DNA of 64,000 nt. Origin: Heracleum sosnowskyi (lineage: Eukaryota; Streptophyta; Magnoliopsida; Apiales; Apiaceae). Of this stretch, positions 33,180 to 46,799 are shown piece after piece; positions within the stretch are counted from its first letter, which is position 1; each line of letters opens with the position of its first letter. Made by a program: the position numbers and the translations under genes. The notes under the pieces are model-generated. The model searched no databases and was not told the DNA's origin. It saw only the letters and a list, made by a program, of their open reading frames with translations. Location: contig CM061245.1 in assembly GCA_030848705.1 (NCBI GenBank), forward strand, positions 62,274,006 to 62,338,005, written 5' to 3'.

Positions 33180-36100
33180 GGACAACCCCAAATGAACTTT
33201 TCTGCAATTCTATAAACCCATAAGGTGAAACTACGAGAAAATACCCAAAATATGGCCCGCTTCGATTTTTCCCAATTTTCCTTGTATAGCTTCCTTTAGA
33301 GGTAAACGTAATCGGGCGTCCCCTGGTATCTGCTACGATTCAGGCACGGACAAACCCAAATGAACTTTTATGCAATTCTATAAACCCATAGGGTAAAACT
33401 ACGAGAAAATATCCACAAAATGGCCCGCTTCAATTTTTCCCCATTTTCCTTGGATAGCTCCCTTTAGAGGTAAACGTAATTGGGCATCCCCTGGTATCTG
33501 CTACGATTCAGGCACGGACAACCCCAAATGAACTTTTCTGCAATTCTATAAACCCATAAGGTGAAACTACGAGAAAATACCCACAAAATGGCCCGCTTCG
33601 ATTTTTCCCAATTTTCCTTGTATAGCTCCCTTTAGAGGTAAACGTAATCGGGCGTCCCCTGGTATCTGCTACGATTCAGGCACGGACAAACCCAAATGAA
33701 CTTTTCTGCAATTCTATAAACCCATAGGGTGAAACTACGAGAAAATATCCACAAAATGGCCTGCTTCAATTTTTCCCCATTTTCCTAGTATAGCTCCCTT
33801 TAGAGGTAAACGTAATCGGGCGTCCCCTGGTATCTGCTACGATTCAGGCACGGACAGCCCCAAATGAACTTTTCTGCAATTCTATAAACCCATAAGGTGA
33901 AACTACGAGAAAATATCCACAAAATGGCCCGCTTCGATTTTTCCCCATTTTCCTTGTATAGCTCTTTTTAGAGGTAAACGTAATCGGGCGTCCCCTGGTA
34001 TCTGCTACGATTCAGGCACGGACAGCCCCAAATGAACTTTTCTGCAATTCTATAAACCCATAGGGTAAAACTACGAGAAAATATCCACAAAATGGCCCGC
34101 TTCAATTTTTCCCCATTTTCCTAGTATAGCTCCCTTTAGAGGTAAACGTAATCGGGCGTCCCCTGGTATCTGCTACGATTCAGGCACGGACAGCCCCAAA
34201 TGAACTTTTCTGGAATTCTATAAACCCATAAGGTGAAACTACGAGAAAATATCCACAAAATGGCCCGCTTTGATTTTTCCCCATTTTCCTTGTATAGCTC
34301 CCTTTAGAGGTAAACGTAATCGGGCGTCCCCTGGTATCTGCTACGATTCAGGCACGGACAGCCCCAAATGAACTTTTCTGCAATTCTATAAACCCATAGG
34401 GTAAAACTACGAGAAAATATCCACAAAATGGCCCGCTTCAATTTTTCCCCATTTTCCTAGTATAGCTCCCTTTAGAGGTAAACGTAATCGGGCGTCCCCT
34501 GGTATCTGCTACGATTCAGGCACGGACAGCCCCAAATGAACTTTTCTGGAATTATATAAACCCATAAGGTGAAACTACGAGAAAATATCCACAAAATGGG
34601 CCGCTTCGATTTTTCCCCATTTTCCATGTATAGCTCCCTTTAGAGGTAAACGTAATCGGGCGTCCCCTGGTATCTGCTACGATTCAGGCACGGACAGCCC
34701 CAAATGAACTTTTCTGCAATTCTATAAACCCATAGGGTGAAACTACGAGAAAATATCCACAAAATGGTCGGCTTCAATTTTTCCCCATTTTCCTAGTATA
34801 GCTCCCTTTAGAGGTAAACGTAATAGGGCGTCCCCTGGTATCTGCTACGATTCAGGCACGGACAGCCCCAAATGAACTTTTATGCAATTCTATAAACCCA
34901 TAGGGTAAAACTACGAGAAAATATCCACAAAATGGCCCGCTTCAATTTTTCCCCATTTTCCTTGGATAGCTCCCTTTAGAGGTAAACGTAATCGGGCATC
35001 CCTGGTATCTGCTACGATTCAGGCACGGACAGCCCCAAATGAACTTTTCTGCAATTCTATAAACCCATAGGGTGAAACTACGAGAAAATATCCACAAAAT
35101 GGCCCGCTTCGATTTTTCCCCATTTTCCTTGTATAGCTCCCTTTAGAGGTAAACGTAATCGGGCGTCCCCTGGTATCTGCTACGATTCAGGCACGGACAG
35201 CCCCAAATGAACTTTTCTGCAATTCTATAAACCCATAAGGTGAAACTACGAGAAAATATCCACAAAATGGCCCGCTTCGATTTTTCCCCATTTTCCTTGT
35301 ATAGCTCCCTTTAGAGGTAAACGTAATCGGGCGTCCCTTGGTATCTGCTACGATTCAAGCACGGACAGCCCCAAATGAACTTTTCTGGAATTCTATAAAC
35401 CCATAAGGTGAAACTACGAGAAAATATCCACAAACTGGCCCGCTTCGATTTTTCTCCATTTTCCTTGTATAGCTCCCTTTAGAGGTAAACGTAATCGGGC
35501 GTCCCCTGGTATCTGCTACGATTCAGGCACGGACAGCCCCAAATGAACTTTTCTGCAATTCTATAAACCCATAGGGTGAAACTAAGAGAAAATATCGACA
35601 AAATGGGTGGCTTCAATTTTTCCACATTTTCCTTGTATAGCTCCCTTTAGAGGTAAATGTAATCGGGCATCCCCTGGTATCTGCTACGATTCAGGCACGG
35701 ACAACCCCAAATGAACTTTTCTGCAATTCTATAAACCCATAAGGTGAAACTACGAGAAAATATCCACAAAATGGCCCGCTTCGATTTTTCCCCATTTTCC
35801 TTGTATAGCTCCCTTTAGAGGTAAACGTAATCGGACGTCCCCTAGTATCTGCTACGATTCAGGCACGGACAACCCCAAATGAACTTTTCTGCAATTCTAT
35901 AAACCCATAAGGTGAAACTACGAGAAAATACCCACAAAATGGCCCGCTTCGATTTTTCCCAATTTTCCTTGTATAGCTTCCTTTAGAGGTAAACGTAATC
36001 GAGCGTCCCCTGGTATCTGCTACGATTCAGGCACGGACAAACCCAAATGAACTTTTCTGCAATTCTATAAACCAATAGGGTGAAACTACGAGAAAATATC

Positions 36101-37030
36101 CACAAAATGGCCCGCTTCAATTTTTCCCCATTTTCCTAGTATAGCTCCCTTTAGAGGTAAACGTAATCGGGCGTCCCCTGGTATCTGCTACGATTAAGGC
36201 ACGGACAGCCCCAAATGAACTTTTCTGCAATTCTATAAACCCATAAGGTGAAACTACGAGAAAATATCCACAAAATGGCCCGCATCGATTTTTCCCCATT
36301 TTCCTTGTATAGCTCCCTTTAGAGGTAAACGTAATCGGGCATCCCCTGGTATCTGCTACGATTCAGGCACGGACAGCCCCAATTGAACTTTTCTGCAATT
36401 CTATAAACCCATAGGGTAAAACTAAGAGAAAATATCCACAAAATGGCCCGCTTCAATTTTTCCCCATTTTCCTAGTATAGCTCCCTTTAGAGGTAAACGT
36501 AATCGGGCGTCCCTGGTATCTGCTACGACTCAGGCACGGACAGCCCCAAATGAACTTTTCTGGAATTCTATAAACCCATAAGGTGAGACTACGAGAAAAT
36601 ATCCACAAAATGGCCCGCTTCGATTTTTCCCCATTTTCCTTGTATAGCTCCCTTTAGAGGTAAACGTAATCGGGCGTCCCCTGGTATCTGCTACGATTCA
36701 GGCACGGACAGCCCCAAATGAACTTTTATGTAATTCTATAAACCCATAGGGTAAAACTACGAGAAAATATCCACAAAATGGCCTGCTTCGATTTTTCCCC
36801 ATTTTCCTTGGATAGCTCCCTTTAGAGGTAAACGTAATCGGGCATCCCTGGTATCTGCTACGATTCAGGCACGGACAGCCCCAAATGAACTTTTCTGCAA
36901 TTCTATAAACCCATAAGGTGAAACTACGAGAAAATATCCACAAAATGGCCCACTTCGATTTTTCCCCATTTTCCTTGTATAGCTCCCTTTAGAGGTAAAC
37001 GTAATCGGGCGTCCCCTGGTATCTGCTACG
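33180..37030. repeat. 25-monomer-spaced segmental duplication, copy 2 (no LINE)
   Basis: The counterpart of the LINE-bearing block. It shares the rare AATTGGGCATCCCC (33479) and then has an uninterrupted ACTTTTCTGCAATTC at 33532-33546 where copy 1 carries the LINE. Beyond the site it is one monomer shorter than copy 1. Private changes include AATACCCAAAATATGG near 33244 and TTTTTCCACATTTTCC near 35620. Confidence 0.8.
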
Positions 37031-38900
37031 ATTCAGGCACGGACAGCCCCAAATGAACTTTTCTGGAATTCTATAAACCCATAGGGTGAAACTACGAGAA
37101 AATATCCACAAAATGGCCCGCTTCAAATTTTCTCCATTTTCCTAGTATAGCTCCCTTTAGAGGTAAACGTAATCGGGCGTCCCCTGGTATCTGCTACGAT
37201 TCAGGCACGGACAACCCCAAATGAACTTTTCTGGAATTTTATAAACCCATAAGGTGAAACTACGAGAAAATATCCACAAAATGGCCCGTTTCGATTTTTC
37301 CCCATTTTCCTTGTATAACTCCCTTTAGAGGTAAACGTAATCGGGCGTCCCCTGGTATCTGCTACGATTCAGGCACGGACAGCCCCAAATGAACTTTTCT
37401 GCAATTCTATAAACCCATAGGGTGAAACTACGAGAAAATATCCACAAAATGGGTGGCTTCAATTTTTCCCCATTTTCCTTGTATAGCTCCCTATAGAGGT
37501 AAACGTAATCGGGCATCCCCTGGTATCTGCTACGATTCAGGCACGGACAACCCCAAATGAACTTTTCTGCAATTCTATAAACCCATAAGGTGAAACTACG
37601 AGAAAATATCCACAAAATGGCCCGCTTCGATTTTTCCCCATTTTCCTTGTATAGCTCCCTTTAGAGGTAAACGTAATCGGGCGTCCCCTGGTATCTGCTA
37701 CGATTCAGGCACGGACAGCCCCAAATGAACTTTTCTACAATTCTATAAACCCATAGGGTGAAACTACGAGAAAATATCCACAAAATGGTTGGCTTCAATT
37801 TTTCCCCATTTTCCTAGTATAGCTCCCTTTAGAGGTAAAAGTAATCGGGCGTCCCCTGGTATCTGCTACGATTCAGGCACGGACAGCCCCAAATGAACTT
37901 TTATGCAATTCTATAAACCTATAGGGTAAAACTACGAGAAAATATCCACAAAATGGCCCGCTTCAATTTTTCCCCATTTTCCTTGGATAGCTCCCTTTAG
38001 AGGTAAACGTAATCGGGCATCCCTGGTATCTGCTACGATTCAGGCACGGACAGCCCCAAATGAACTTTTCTGCAATTCTATAAACCCATAGGGTGAAACT
38101 ATGAGAAAATATCCACAAAATGGGTGGCTTCAATTTTTCCCCATTTTCCTTGTATAGCTCCCTTTAGAGGTAAACGTAATCGGGCATCCCCTGGTATCTG
38201 CTACGATTCGGGCACGGACAACCCCAAATGAACTTTTCTGCAATTCTATAAACCCATAGGGTGAAACTATGAGAAAATATCCACAAAATGGCCCGCTTCG
38301 ATTTTTCCCCATTTTCCTTGTATAGCTCCCTTTAGAGGTAAACGTAATCGGGCGTCCCCTGGTATCTGCTACGATTCAGGCACGGACAGCCCCAAATGAA
38401 CTTTTCTGCAATTCTATAAACCCATAAGGTGAAACTACGAGAAAATATCCACAAAATGGCCCGCTTCGATTTTTCCCCATTTTCCTTGTATAGCTCCCTT
38501 TAGAGGTAAACGTAATCGGGCGTCCCCTGGTATCTGCTACGATTCAGGCACGGACAGCCCCAAATGAACTTTTCTGCAATTCTATAAACCCATAAGGTGA
38601 AACTATGAGAAAATATCCACAAAATGGCCCGCGTCGATTTTTCCCCATTTTCCTTGTATAGCTCCCTTTAGAGGTAAACGTAATAGGGCGTCCCCTGGTA
38701 TCTGCTACGATTCAGGCACGGACAGCCCCAAATGAACTTTTATGCAATTCTATAAACCCATAGGGTAAAACTACGAGAAAATATCCACAAAATGGTCCGC
38801 TTCAATTTTTCCCCATTTTCCTTGGATAGCTCCCTTTAGAGGTAAACGTAATCGGGCATCCCTGGTATCTGCTACGATTCAGGCACGGACAGCCCCAAAT
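35920..38900. repeat. 42-monomer-spaced duplication, copy 1
   Basis: Matches 42.96-45.9 kb at a constant offset of 7045 bp (42 monomers minus 11). Markers: the private CCTATAGAGG at 37491 and 44536, and GCGTCGATTT at 38631 and 45676. It overlaps other duplications, so the array here is a nest of events. Confidence 0.8.
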
Positions 38901-39633
38901 GAACTTTTCTGCAATTCTATAAACCCATAAGGTGAAACTACGAGAAAATATCCACAAAATGGCCCGCTTCGATTTTTCCCCATTTTCCTTGTATAGCTCC
39001 CTTTAGAGGTAAACGTAATCGGGCGTCCCTTGGTATCTGCTACGATTCAGGCACGGACAGCCCCAAATGAACTTTTCTGGAATTCTATAAACCCATAAGG
39101 TGAAACTACGAGAAAATATCCACAAACTGGCCCGCTTCGATTTTTCTCCATTTTCCTTGTATAGCTCCCTTTAGAGGTAAACGTAATCGGGCGTCCCCTG
39201 GTATCTGCTACGATTCAGGCACGGACAACCCCAAATGAACTTTTCTGCAATTCTATAAACCCATAGGGTGAAACTAAGAGAAAATATCGACAAAATGGGT
39301 GGCTTCAATTTTTCCCCATTTTCCTTGTATAGCTCCCTTTAGAGGTAAATGTAATCGGGCATCCCCTGGTATCTGCTACGATTCAGGCACGGACAACCCC
39401 AAATGAACTTTTCTGCAATTCTATAAACCCATAAGGTGAAACTACGAGAAAATATCCACAAAATGGCCCGCTTCGATTTTTCCCCATTTTCCTTGTATAG
39501 CTCCCTTTAGAGGTAAACGTAATCGGACGTCCCCTAGTATCTGCTACGATTCAGGCACGGACAACCCCAAATGAACTTTTCTGCAATTCTATAAACCCAT
39601 AAGGTGAAACTACGAGAAAATATCCACAAAATG
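37620..39633. repeat. 12-monomer tandem duplication, copy 1 (about 2014 bp)
   Basis: The tag TACAATTC at 37736 recurs at 39750 and GCGTCGATTT at 38631 recurs at 40645, both at an offset of 2014. It is unrelated in composition to the 2004 bp 12-mer at 6.7-10.6 kb. The edges are approximate. Confidence 0.8.
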
Positions 39634-41647
39634 GCCCGCTTCGATTTTTCCCCATTTTCCTTGTATAGCTCCCTTTAGAGGTAAACGTAATCGGGCGTCC
39701 CCTGGTATCTGCTACGATTCAGGCACGGACAGCCCCAAATGAACTTTTCTACAATTCTATAAACCCATAGGGTGAAACTACGAGAAAATATCCACAAAAT
39801 GGTTGGCTTCAATTTTTCCCCATTTTCCTAGTATAGCTCCCTTTAGAGGTAAACGTAATCGGGCGTCCCCTGGTATCTGCTACGATTCAGGCACGGACAG
39901 CCCCAAATGAACTTTTATGCAATTCTATAAACCCATAGGGTAAAACTACGAGAAAATATCCACAAAATGGCCCGCTTCAATTTTTCCCCATTTTCCTTGG
40001 ATAGCTCCCTTTAGAGGTAAACGTAATCGGGCATCCCTGGTATCTGCTACGATTCAGGCACGGACAGCCCCAAATGAACTTTTCTGCAATTCTATAAACC
40101 CATAGGGTGAAACTATGAGAAAATATCCACAAAATGGGTGGCTTCAATTTTTCCCCATTTTCCTTGTATAGCTCCCTTTAGAGGTAAACGTAATCGGGCA
40201 TCCCCTGGTATCTGCTACGATTCAGGCACGGACAACCCCAAATGAACTTTTCTGCAATTCTATAAACCCATAGGGTGAAACTATGAGAAAATATCCACAA
40301 AATGGCCCGCTTCGATTTTTCCCCATTTTCCTTGTATAGCTCCCTTTAGAGGTAAACGTAATCGGGCGTCCCCTGGTATCTGCTACGATTCAGGCACGGA
40401 CAGCCCCAAATGAACTTTTCTGCAATTCTATAAACCCATAAGGTGAAACTACGAGAAAATATCCACAAAATGGCCCGCTTCGATTTTTCCCCATTTTCCT
40501 TGTATAGCTCCCTTTAGAGGTAAACGTAATCGGGCGTCCCCTGGTATCTGCTACGATTCAGGCACGGACAGCCCCAAATGAACTTTTCTGGAATTCTATA
40601 AACCCATAAGGTGAAACTATGAGAAAATATCCACAAAATGGCCCGCGTCGATTTTTCCCCATTTTCCTTGTATAGCTCCCTTTAGAGGTAAACGTAATAG
40701 GGCGTCCCCTGGTATCTGCTACGATTCAGGCACGGACAGCCCCAAATGAACTTTTATGCAATTCTATAAACCCATAGGGTAAAACTACGAGAAAATATCC
40801 ACAAAATGGTCCGCTTCAATTTTTCCCCATTTTCCTTGGATAGCTCCCTTTAGAGGTAAACGTAATCGGGCATCCCTGGTATCTGCTACGATTCAGGCAC
40901 GGACAGCCCCAAATGAACTTTTCTGCAATTCTATAAACCCATAAGGTGAAACTACGAGAAAATATCCATAAAATGGCCCGCTTCGATTTTTCCCCATTTT
41001 CCTTGTATAGCTCCCTTTAGAGGTAAACGTAATCGGGCGTCCCCTGGTATCTGCTACGATTCAGGCACGGACAGCCCCAAATGAACTTTTCTGGAATTCT
41101 ATAAACCCAAAAGGTGAAACTACGAGAAAATATCCACAAACTGGCCCGCTTCGATTTTTCTCCATTTTCCTTGTATAGCTCCCTTTAGAGGTAAACGTAA
41201 TCGGGCGTCCCCTGGTATCTGCTACGATTCAGGCACGGACAGCCCCAAATGAACTTTTCTGCAATTCTATAAACCCATAGGGTGAAACTAAGAGAAAATA
41301 TCGACAAAATGGGTGGCTTCAATTTTTCCCCATTTTCCTTGTATAGCTCCCTTTAGAGGTAAATGTAATCGGGCATCCCCTGGTATCTGCTACGATTCAG
41401 GCACGGACAACCCCAAATGAACTTTTCTGCAATTCTATAAACCCATAAGGTGAAACTACGAGAAAATATCCACAAAATGGCCCGCTTCGATTTTTCCCCA
41501 TTTTCCTTGTATAGCTCCCTTTAGAGGTAAACGTAATCGGACGTCCCCTAGTATCTGCTACGATTCAGGCACGGACAACCCCAAATGAACTTTTCTGCAA
41601 TTCTATAAACCCATAAGGTGAAACTACGAGAAAATACCCACAAAATG
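39634..41647. repeat. 12-monomer tandem duplication, copy 2 (about 2014 bp)
   Basis: The second copy, with small differences such as CTGGAATTC near 40590 against CTGCAATTC and ATCCATAAAATGG near 40966. The subtype C landmark follows at 41309 against 39297. Confidence 0.8.
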
Positions 41648-42958
41648 GCCCGCTTCGATTTTTCCCAATTTTCCTTGTATAGCTTCCTTTAGAGGTAAAC
41701 GTAATCGGGCGTCCCCTGGTATCTGCTACGATTCAGGCACGGACAAACCCAAATGAACTTTTCTGCAATTCTATAAACCAATAGGGTGAAACTACGAGAA
41801 AATATCCACAAAATGGCCCGCTTCAATTTTTCCCCATTTTCCTAGTATAGCTCCCTTTAGAGGTAAACGTAATCGGGCGTCCCCTGGTATCTGCTACGAT
41901 TAAGGCACGGACAGCCCCAAATGAACTTTTCTGCAATTCTATAAACCCATAAGGTGAAACTACGAGAAAATATCCACAAAATGGCCCGCATCGATTTTTC
42001 CCCATTTTCCTTGTATAGCTCCCTTTAGAGGTAAACGTAATCGGGCGTCCCCTGGTATCTGCTACGATTCAGGCACGGACAGCCCCAAATGAACTTTTCT
42101 GCAATTCTATAAACCCATAGGGTAAAACTAAGAGAAAATATCCACAAAATGGCCCGCTTCAATTTTTCCCCATTTTCCTAGTATAGCTCCCTTTAGAGGT
42201 AAACGTAATCGGGCGTCCCTGGTATCTGCTACGATTCAGGCACGGACAGCCCCAAATGAACTTTTATGCAATTCTATAAACCCATAAGGTGAAACTACGA
42301 GAAAATATCCACAAAATGGCCCGCTTCGATTTTTCCCCATTTTCCTTGTATAGCTCCCTTTAGAGGTAAACGTAATCGGGCGTCCCCTGGTATCTGCTAC
42401 GATTCAGGCACGGACAGCCCCAAATGAACTTTTATGTAATTCTATAAACCCATAGGGTAAAACTACGAGAAAATATCCACAAAATGGCCTGCTTCGATTT
42501 TCCCCCATTTTCCTTGGATAGCTCCCTTTAGAGGTAAACGTAATCGGGCATCCCTGGTATCTGCTACGATTCAGGCACGGACAGCCCCAAATGAACTTTT
42601 CTGCAATTCTATAAACCCATAAGGTGAAACTACGAGAAAATATCCACAAAATGGCCCGCTTCGATTTTTCTCCATTTTCCTTGAGCTCCCTTTAGAGGTA
42701 AACGTAATCGGGCGTCCCCTGGTATCTGCTACGATTCAGGCACGGACAGCCCCAAATGAACTTTTCTGGAATTCTATAAACCCATAGGGTGAAACTACGA
42801 GAAAATATCCACAAAATGGCCCGCTTCAATTTTTCTCCATTTTCCTAGTATAGCTCCCTTTAGAGGTAAACGTAATCGGGCGTCCCCTGGTATCTGCTAC
42901 GATTCAGGCACGGACAGCCCCAAATGAACTTTTCTGCAATTCTATAAACCCATAAGGT
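41620..42958. repeat. 8-monomer tandem duplication, copy 1 (1339 bp)
   Basis: The ordered run subtype E, ACAAACCC monomer, GATTAAGGC monomer, subtype D recurs 1339 bp later (41823 to 43162 and 42404 to 43743). The 165 bp monomer at 42570 is present only in this copy; at the matching place the second copy has a full-length monomer. Confidence 0.8.
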
Positions 42959-44297
42959 GAAACTACGAGAAAATACCCACAAAATGGCCCGCTTCGATTT
43001 TTCCCAATTTTCCTTGTATAGCTTCCTTTAGAGGTAAACGTAATCGGGCGTTCCCTGGTATCTGCTACGATTCAGGCACGGACAAACCCAAATGAACTTT
43101 TCTGCAATTCTATAAACCAATAGGGTGAAACTACGAGAAAATATCCACAAAATGGCCCGCTTCAATTTTTCCCCATTTTCCTAGTATAGCTCCCTTTAGA
43201 GGTAAACGTAATCGGGCGTCCCCTGGTATCTGCTACGATTAAGGCACGGACAGCCCCAAATGAACTTTTCTGCAATTCTATAAACCCATAAGGTGAAACT
43301 ACGAGAAAATATCCACAAAATGGCCCGCATCGATTTTTCCCCATTTTCCTTGTATAGCTCCCTTTAGAGGTAAACGTAATCGGGCGTCCCCTGGTATCTG
43401 CTACGATTCAGGCACGGACAGCCCCAAATGAACTTTTCTGCAATTCTATAAACCCATAGGGTAAAACTAAGAGAAAATATCCACAAAATGGCCCGCTTCA
43501 ATTTTTCCCCATTTTCCTAGTATAGCTCCCTTTAGAGGTAAACGTAATCGGGCGTCCCTGGTATCTGCTACGATTCAGGCACGGACAGCCCCAAATGAAC
43601 TTTTCTGGAATTCTATAAACCCATAAGGTGAAACTACGAGAAAATATCCACAAAATGGCCCGCTTCGATTTTTCCCCATTTTCCTTGTATAGCTCCCTTT
43701 AGAGGTAAACGTAATCGGGCGTCCCCTGGTATCTGCTACGATTCAGGCACGGACAGCCCCAAATGAACTTTTATGTAATTCTATAAACCCATAGGGTAAA
43801 ACTACGAGAAAATATCCACAAAATGGCCTGCTTCGATTTTTCCCCATTTTCCTTGGATAGCTCCCTTTAGAGGTAAACGTAATCGGGCATCCCTGGTATC
43901 TGCTACGATTCAGGCACGGACAGCCCCAAATGAACTTTTCTGCAATTCTATAAACCCATAAGGTGAAACTACGAGAAAATATCCACAAAATGGTCCGCTT
44001 CGATTTTTCCCCATTTTCCTTGTATAGCTCCCTTTAGAGGTAAACGTAATCGGGCGTCCCCTGGTATCTGCTACGATTCAGGCACGGACAGCCCCAAATG
44101 AACTTTTCTGGAATTCTATAAACCCATAGGGTGAAACTACGAGAAAATATCCACAAAATGGCCCGCTTCAATTTTTCTCCATTTTCCTAGTATAGCTCCC
44201 TTTAGAGGTAAACGTAATCGGGCGTCCCCTGGTATCTGCTACGATTCAGGCACGGACAACCCCAAATGAACTTTTCTGGAATTTTATAAACCCATAA
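42959..44297. repeat. 8-monomer tandem duplication, copy 2 (1339 bp)
   Basis: The second copy of the preceding 1.3 kb. The same interval is the template for the 42-monomer (7045 bp) and 23-monomer (3860 bp) matches. Confidence 0.78.
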
Positions 44298-45940
44298 GGT
44301 GAAACTACGAGAAAATATCCACAAAATGGCCCGTTTCGATTTTTCCCCATTTTCCTTGTATAACTCCCTTTAGAGGTAAACGTAATCGGGCGTCCCCTGG
44401 TATCTGCTACGATTCAGGCACGGACAGCCCCAAATGAACTTTTCTGCAATTCTATAAACCCATAGGGTGAAACTACGAGAAAATATCCACAAAATGGGTG
44501 GCTTCAATTTTTCCCCATTTTCCTTGTATAGCTCCCTATAGAGGTAAACGTAATCGGGCATCCCCTGGTATCTGCTACGATTCAGGCACGGACAACCCCA
44601 AATGAACTTTTCTGCAATTCTATAAACCCATAAGGTGAAACTACGAGAAAATATCCACAAAATGGCCCACTTCGATTTTTCCCCATTTTCCTTGTATAGC
44701 TCCCTTTAGAGGTAAACGTAATCGGGCGTCCCCTGGTATCTGCTACGATTCAGGCACGGACAGCCCCAAATGAACTTTTCTACAATTCTATAAACCCATA
44801 GGGTGAAACTACGAGAAAATATCCACAAAATGGTTGGCTTCAATTTTTCCCCATTTTCCTAGTATAGCTCCCTTTAGAGGTAAACGTAATCGGGCGTCCC
44901 CTGGTATCTGCTACGATTCAGGCACGGACAGCCCCAAATGAACTTTTATGCAATTCTATAAACCCATAGGGTAAAACTACGAGAAAATATCCACAAAATG
45001 GCCCGCTTCAATTTTTCCCCATTTTCCTTGGATAGCTCCCTTTAGAGGTAAACGTAATCGGGCATCCCTGGTATCTGCTACGATTCAGGCACGGACAGCC
45101 CCAAATGAACTTTTCTGCAATTCTATAAACCCATAGGGTGAAACTATGAGAAAATATCCACAAAATGGGTGGCTTCAATTTTTCCCCATTTTCCTTGTAT
45201 AGCTCCCTTTAGAGGTAAACGTAATCGGGCATCCCCTGGTATCTGCTACGATTCAGGCACGGACAACCCCAAATGAACTTTTCTGCAATTCTATAAACCC
45301 ATAGGGTGAAACTATGAGAAAATATCCACAAAATGGCCCGCTTCGATTTTTCCCCATTTTCCTTGTATAGCTCCCTTTAGAGGTAAACGTAATCGGGCGT
45401 CCCCTGGTATCTGCTACGATTCAGGCACGGACAGCCCCAAATGAACTTTTCTGCAATTCTATAAACCCATAAGGTGAAACTACGAGAAAATATCCACAAA
45501 ATGGCCCGCTTCGATTTTTCCCCATTTTCCTTGTATAGCTCCCTTTAGAGGTAAACGTAATCGGGCGTCCCCTGATATCTGCTACGATTCAGGCACGGAC
45601 AGCCCCAAATGAACTTTTCTGGAATTCTATAAACCCATAAGGTGAAACTATGAGAAAATATCCACAAAATGGCCCGCGTCGATTTTTCCCCATTTTCCTT
45701 GTATAGCTCCCTTTAGAGGTAAACGTAATAGGGCGTCCCCTGGTATCTGCTACGATTCAGGCACGGACAGCCCCAAATGAACTTTTATGCAATTCTATAA
45801 ACCCATAGGGTAAAACTACAAGAAAATATCCACAAAATGGCCCGCTTCAATTTTTCCCCATTTTCCTTGGATAGCTCCCTTTAGAGGTAAACGTAATCGG
45901 GCATCCCTGGTATCTGCTACGATTCAGGCACGGACAGCCC
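42960..45940. repeat. 42-monomer-spaced duplication, copy 2
   Basis: The counterpart of 35.9-38.9 kb. Differences seen include GCGTTCCCTGG near 43050, GGTCCGCTTCG near 43993 and CCTGATATCTG near 45575. Confidence 0.8.
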
Positions 45941-46799
45941 CAAATGAACTTTTCTGCAATTCTATAAACCCATAGGGTGAAACTACGAGAAAATATCCAC
46001 AAAATGGCCCGCTTCGATTTTTCCCCATTTTCCTTGTATAGCTCCCTTTAGAGGTAAACGTAATCGGGCGTCCCCTGGTATCTGCTACGATTCAGGCACG
46101 GACAGCCCCAAATGAACTTTTCTGCAATTCTATAAACCCATAAGGTGAAACTACGAGAAAATATCCACAAAATGGCCCGCTTCAATTTTTCCCCATTTTC
46201 CTTGTATAGCTCCCTTTAGAGGTAAACGTAATCGGGCGTCCCCTGGTATCTGCTACGATTCAGGCACGGACAGCCCCAAATGAACTTTTCTGGAATTCTA
46301 TAAACCCATAAGGTGAAACTACGAGAAAATATCCACAAACTGGCCCGCTTCGATTTTTCCCCATTTTCCTTGTATAGCTCCCTTTAGAGGTAAACGTAAT
46401 CGGGCGTCCCTTGGTATCTGCTACGATTCAGGCACGGACAGCCCCAAATGAACTTTTCTGCAATTCTATAAACCCATAGGGTGAAACTAAGAGAAAATAT
46501 CGACAAAATGGGTGGCTTCAATTTTTCCCCATTTTCCTTGTATAGCTCCCTTTAGAGGTAAATGTAATCGGGCATCCCCTGGTATCTGCTACGATTCAGG
46601 CACGGACAACCCCAAATGAACTTTTCTGCAATTCTATAAACCCATAAGGTGAAACTACGAGAAAATATCCACAAAATGGCCCGCTTCGATTTTTCCCCAT
46701 TTTCCTTGTATAGCTCCCTTTATAGGTAAACGTAATCGGACGTCCCCTAGTATCTGCTACGATTCAGGCACGGACAACCCCAAATGAACTTTTCTGCAA

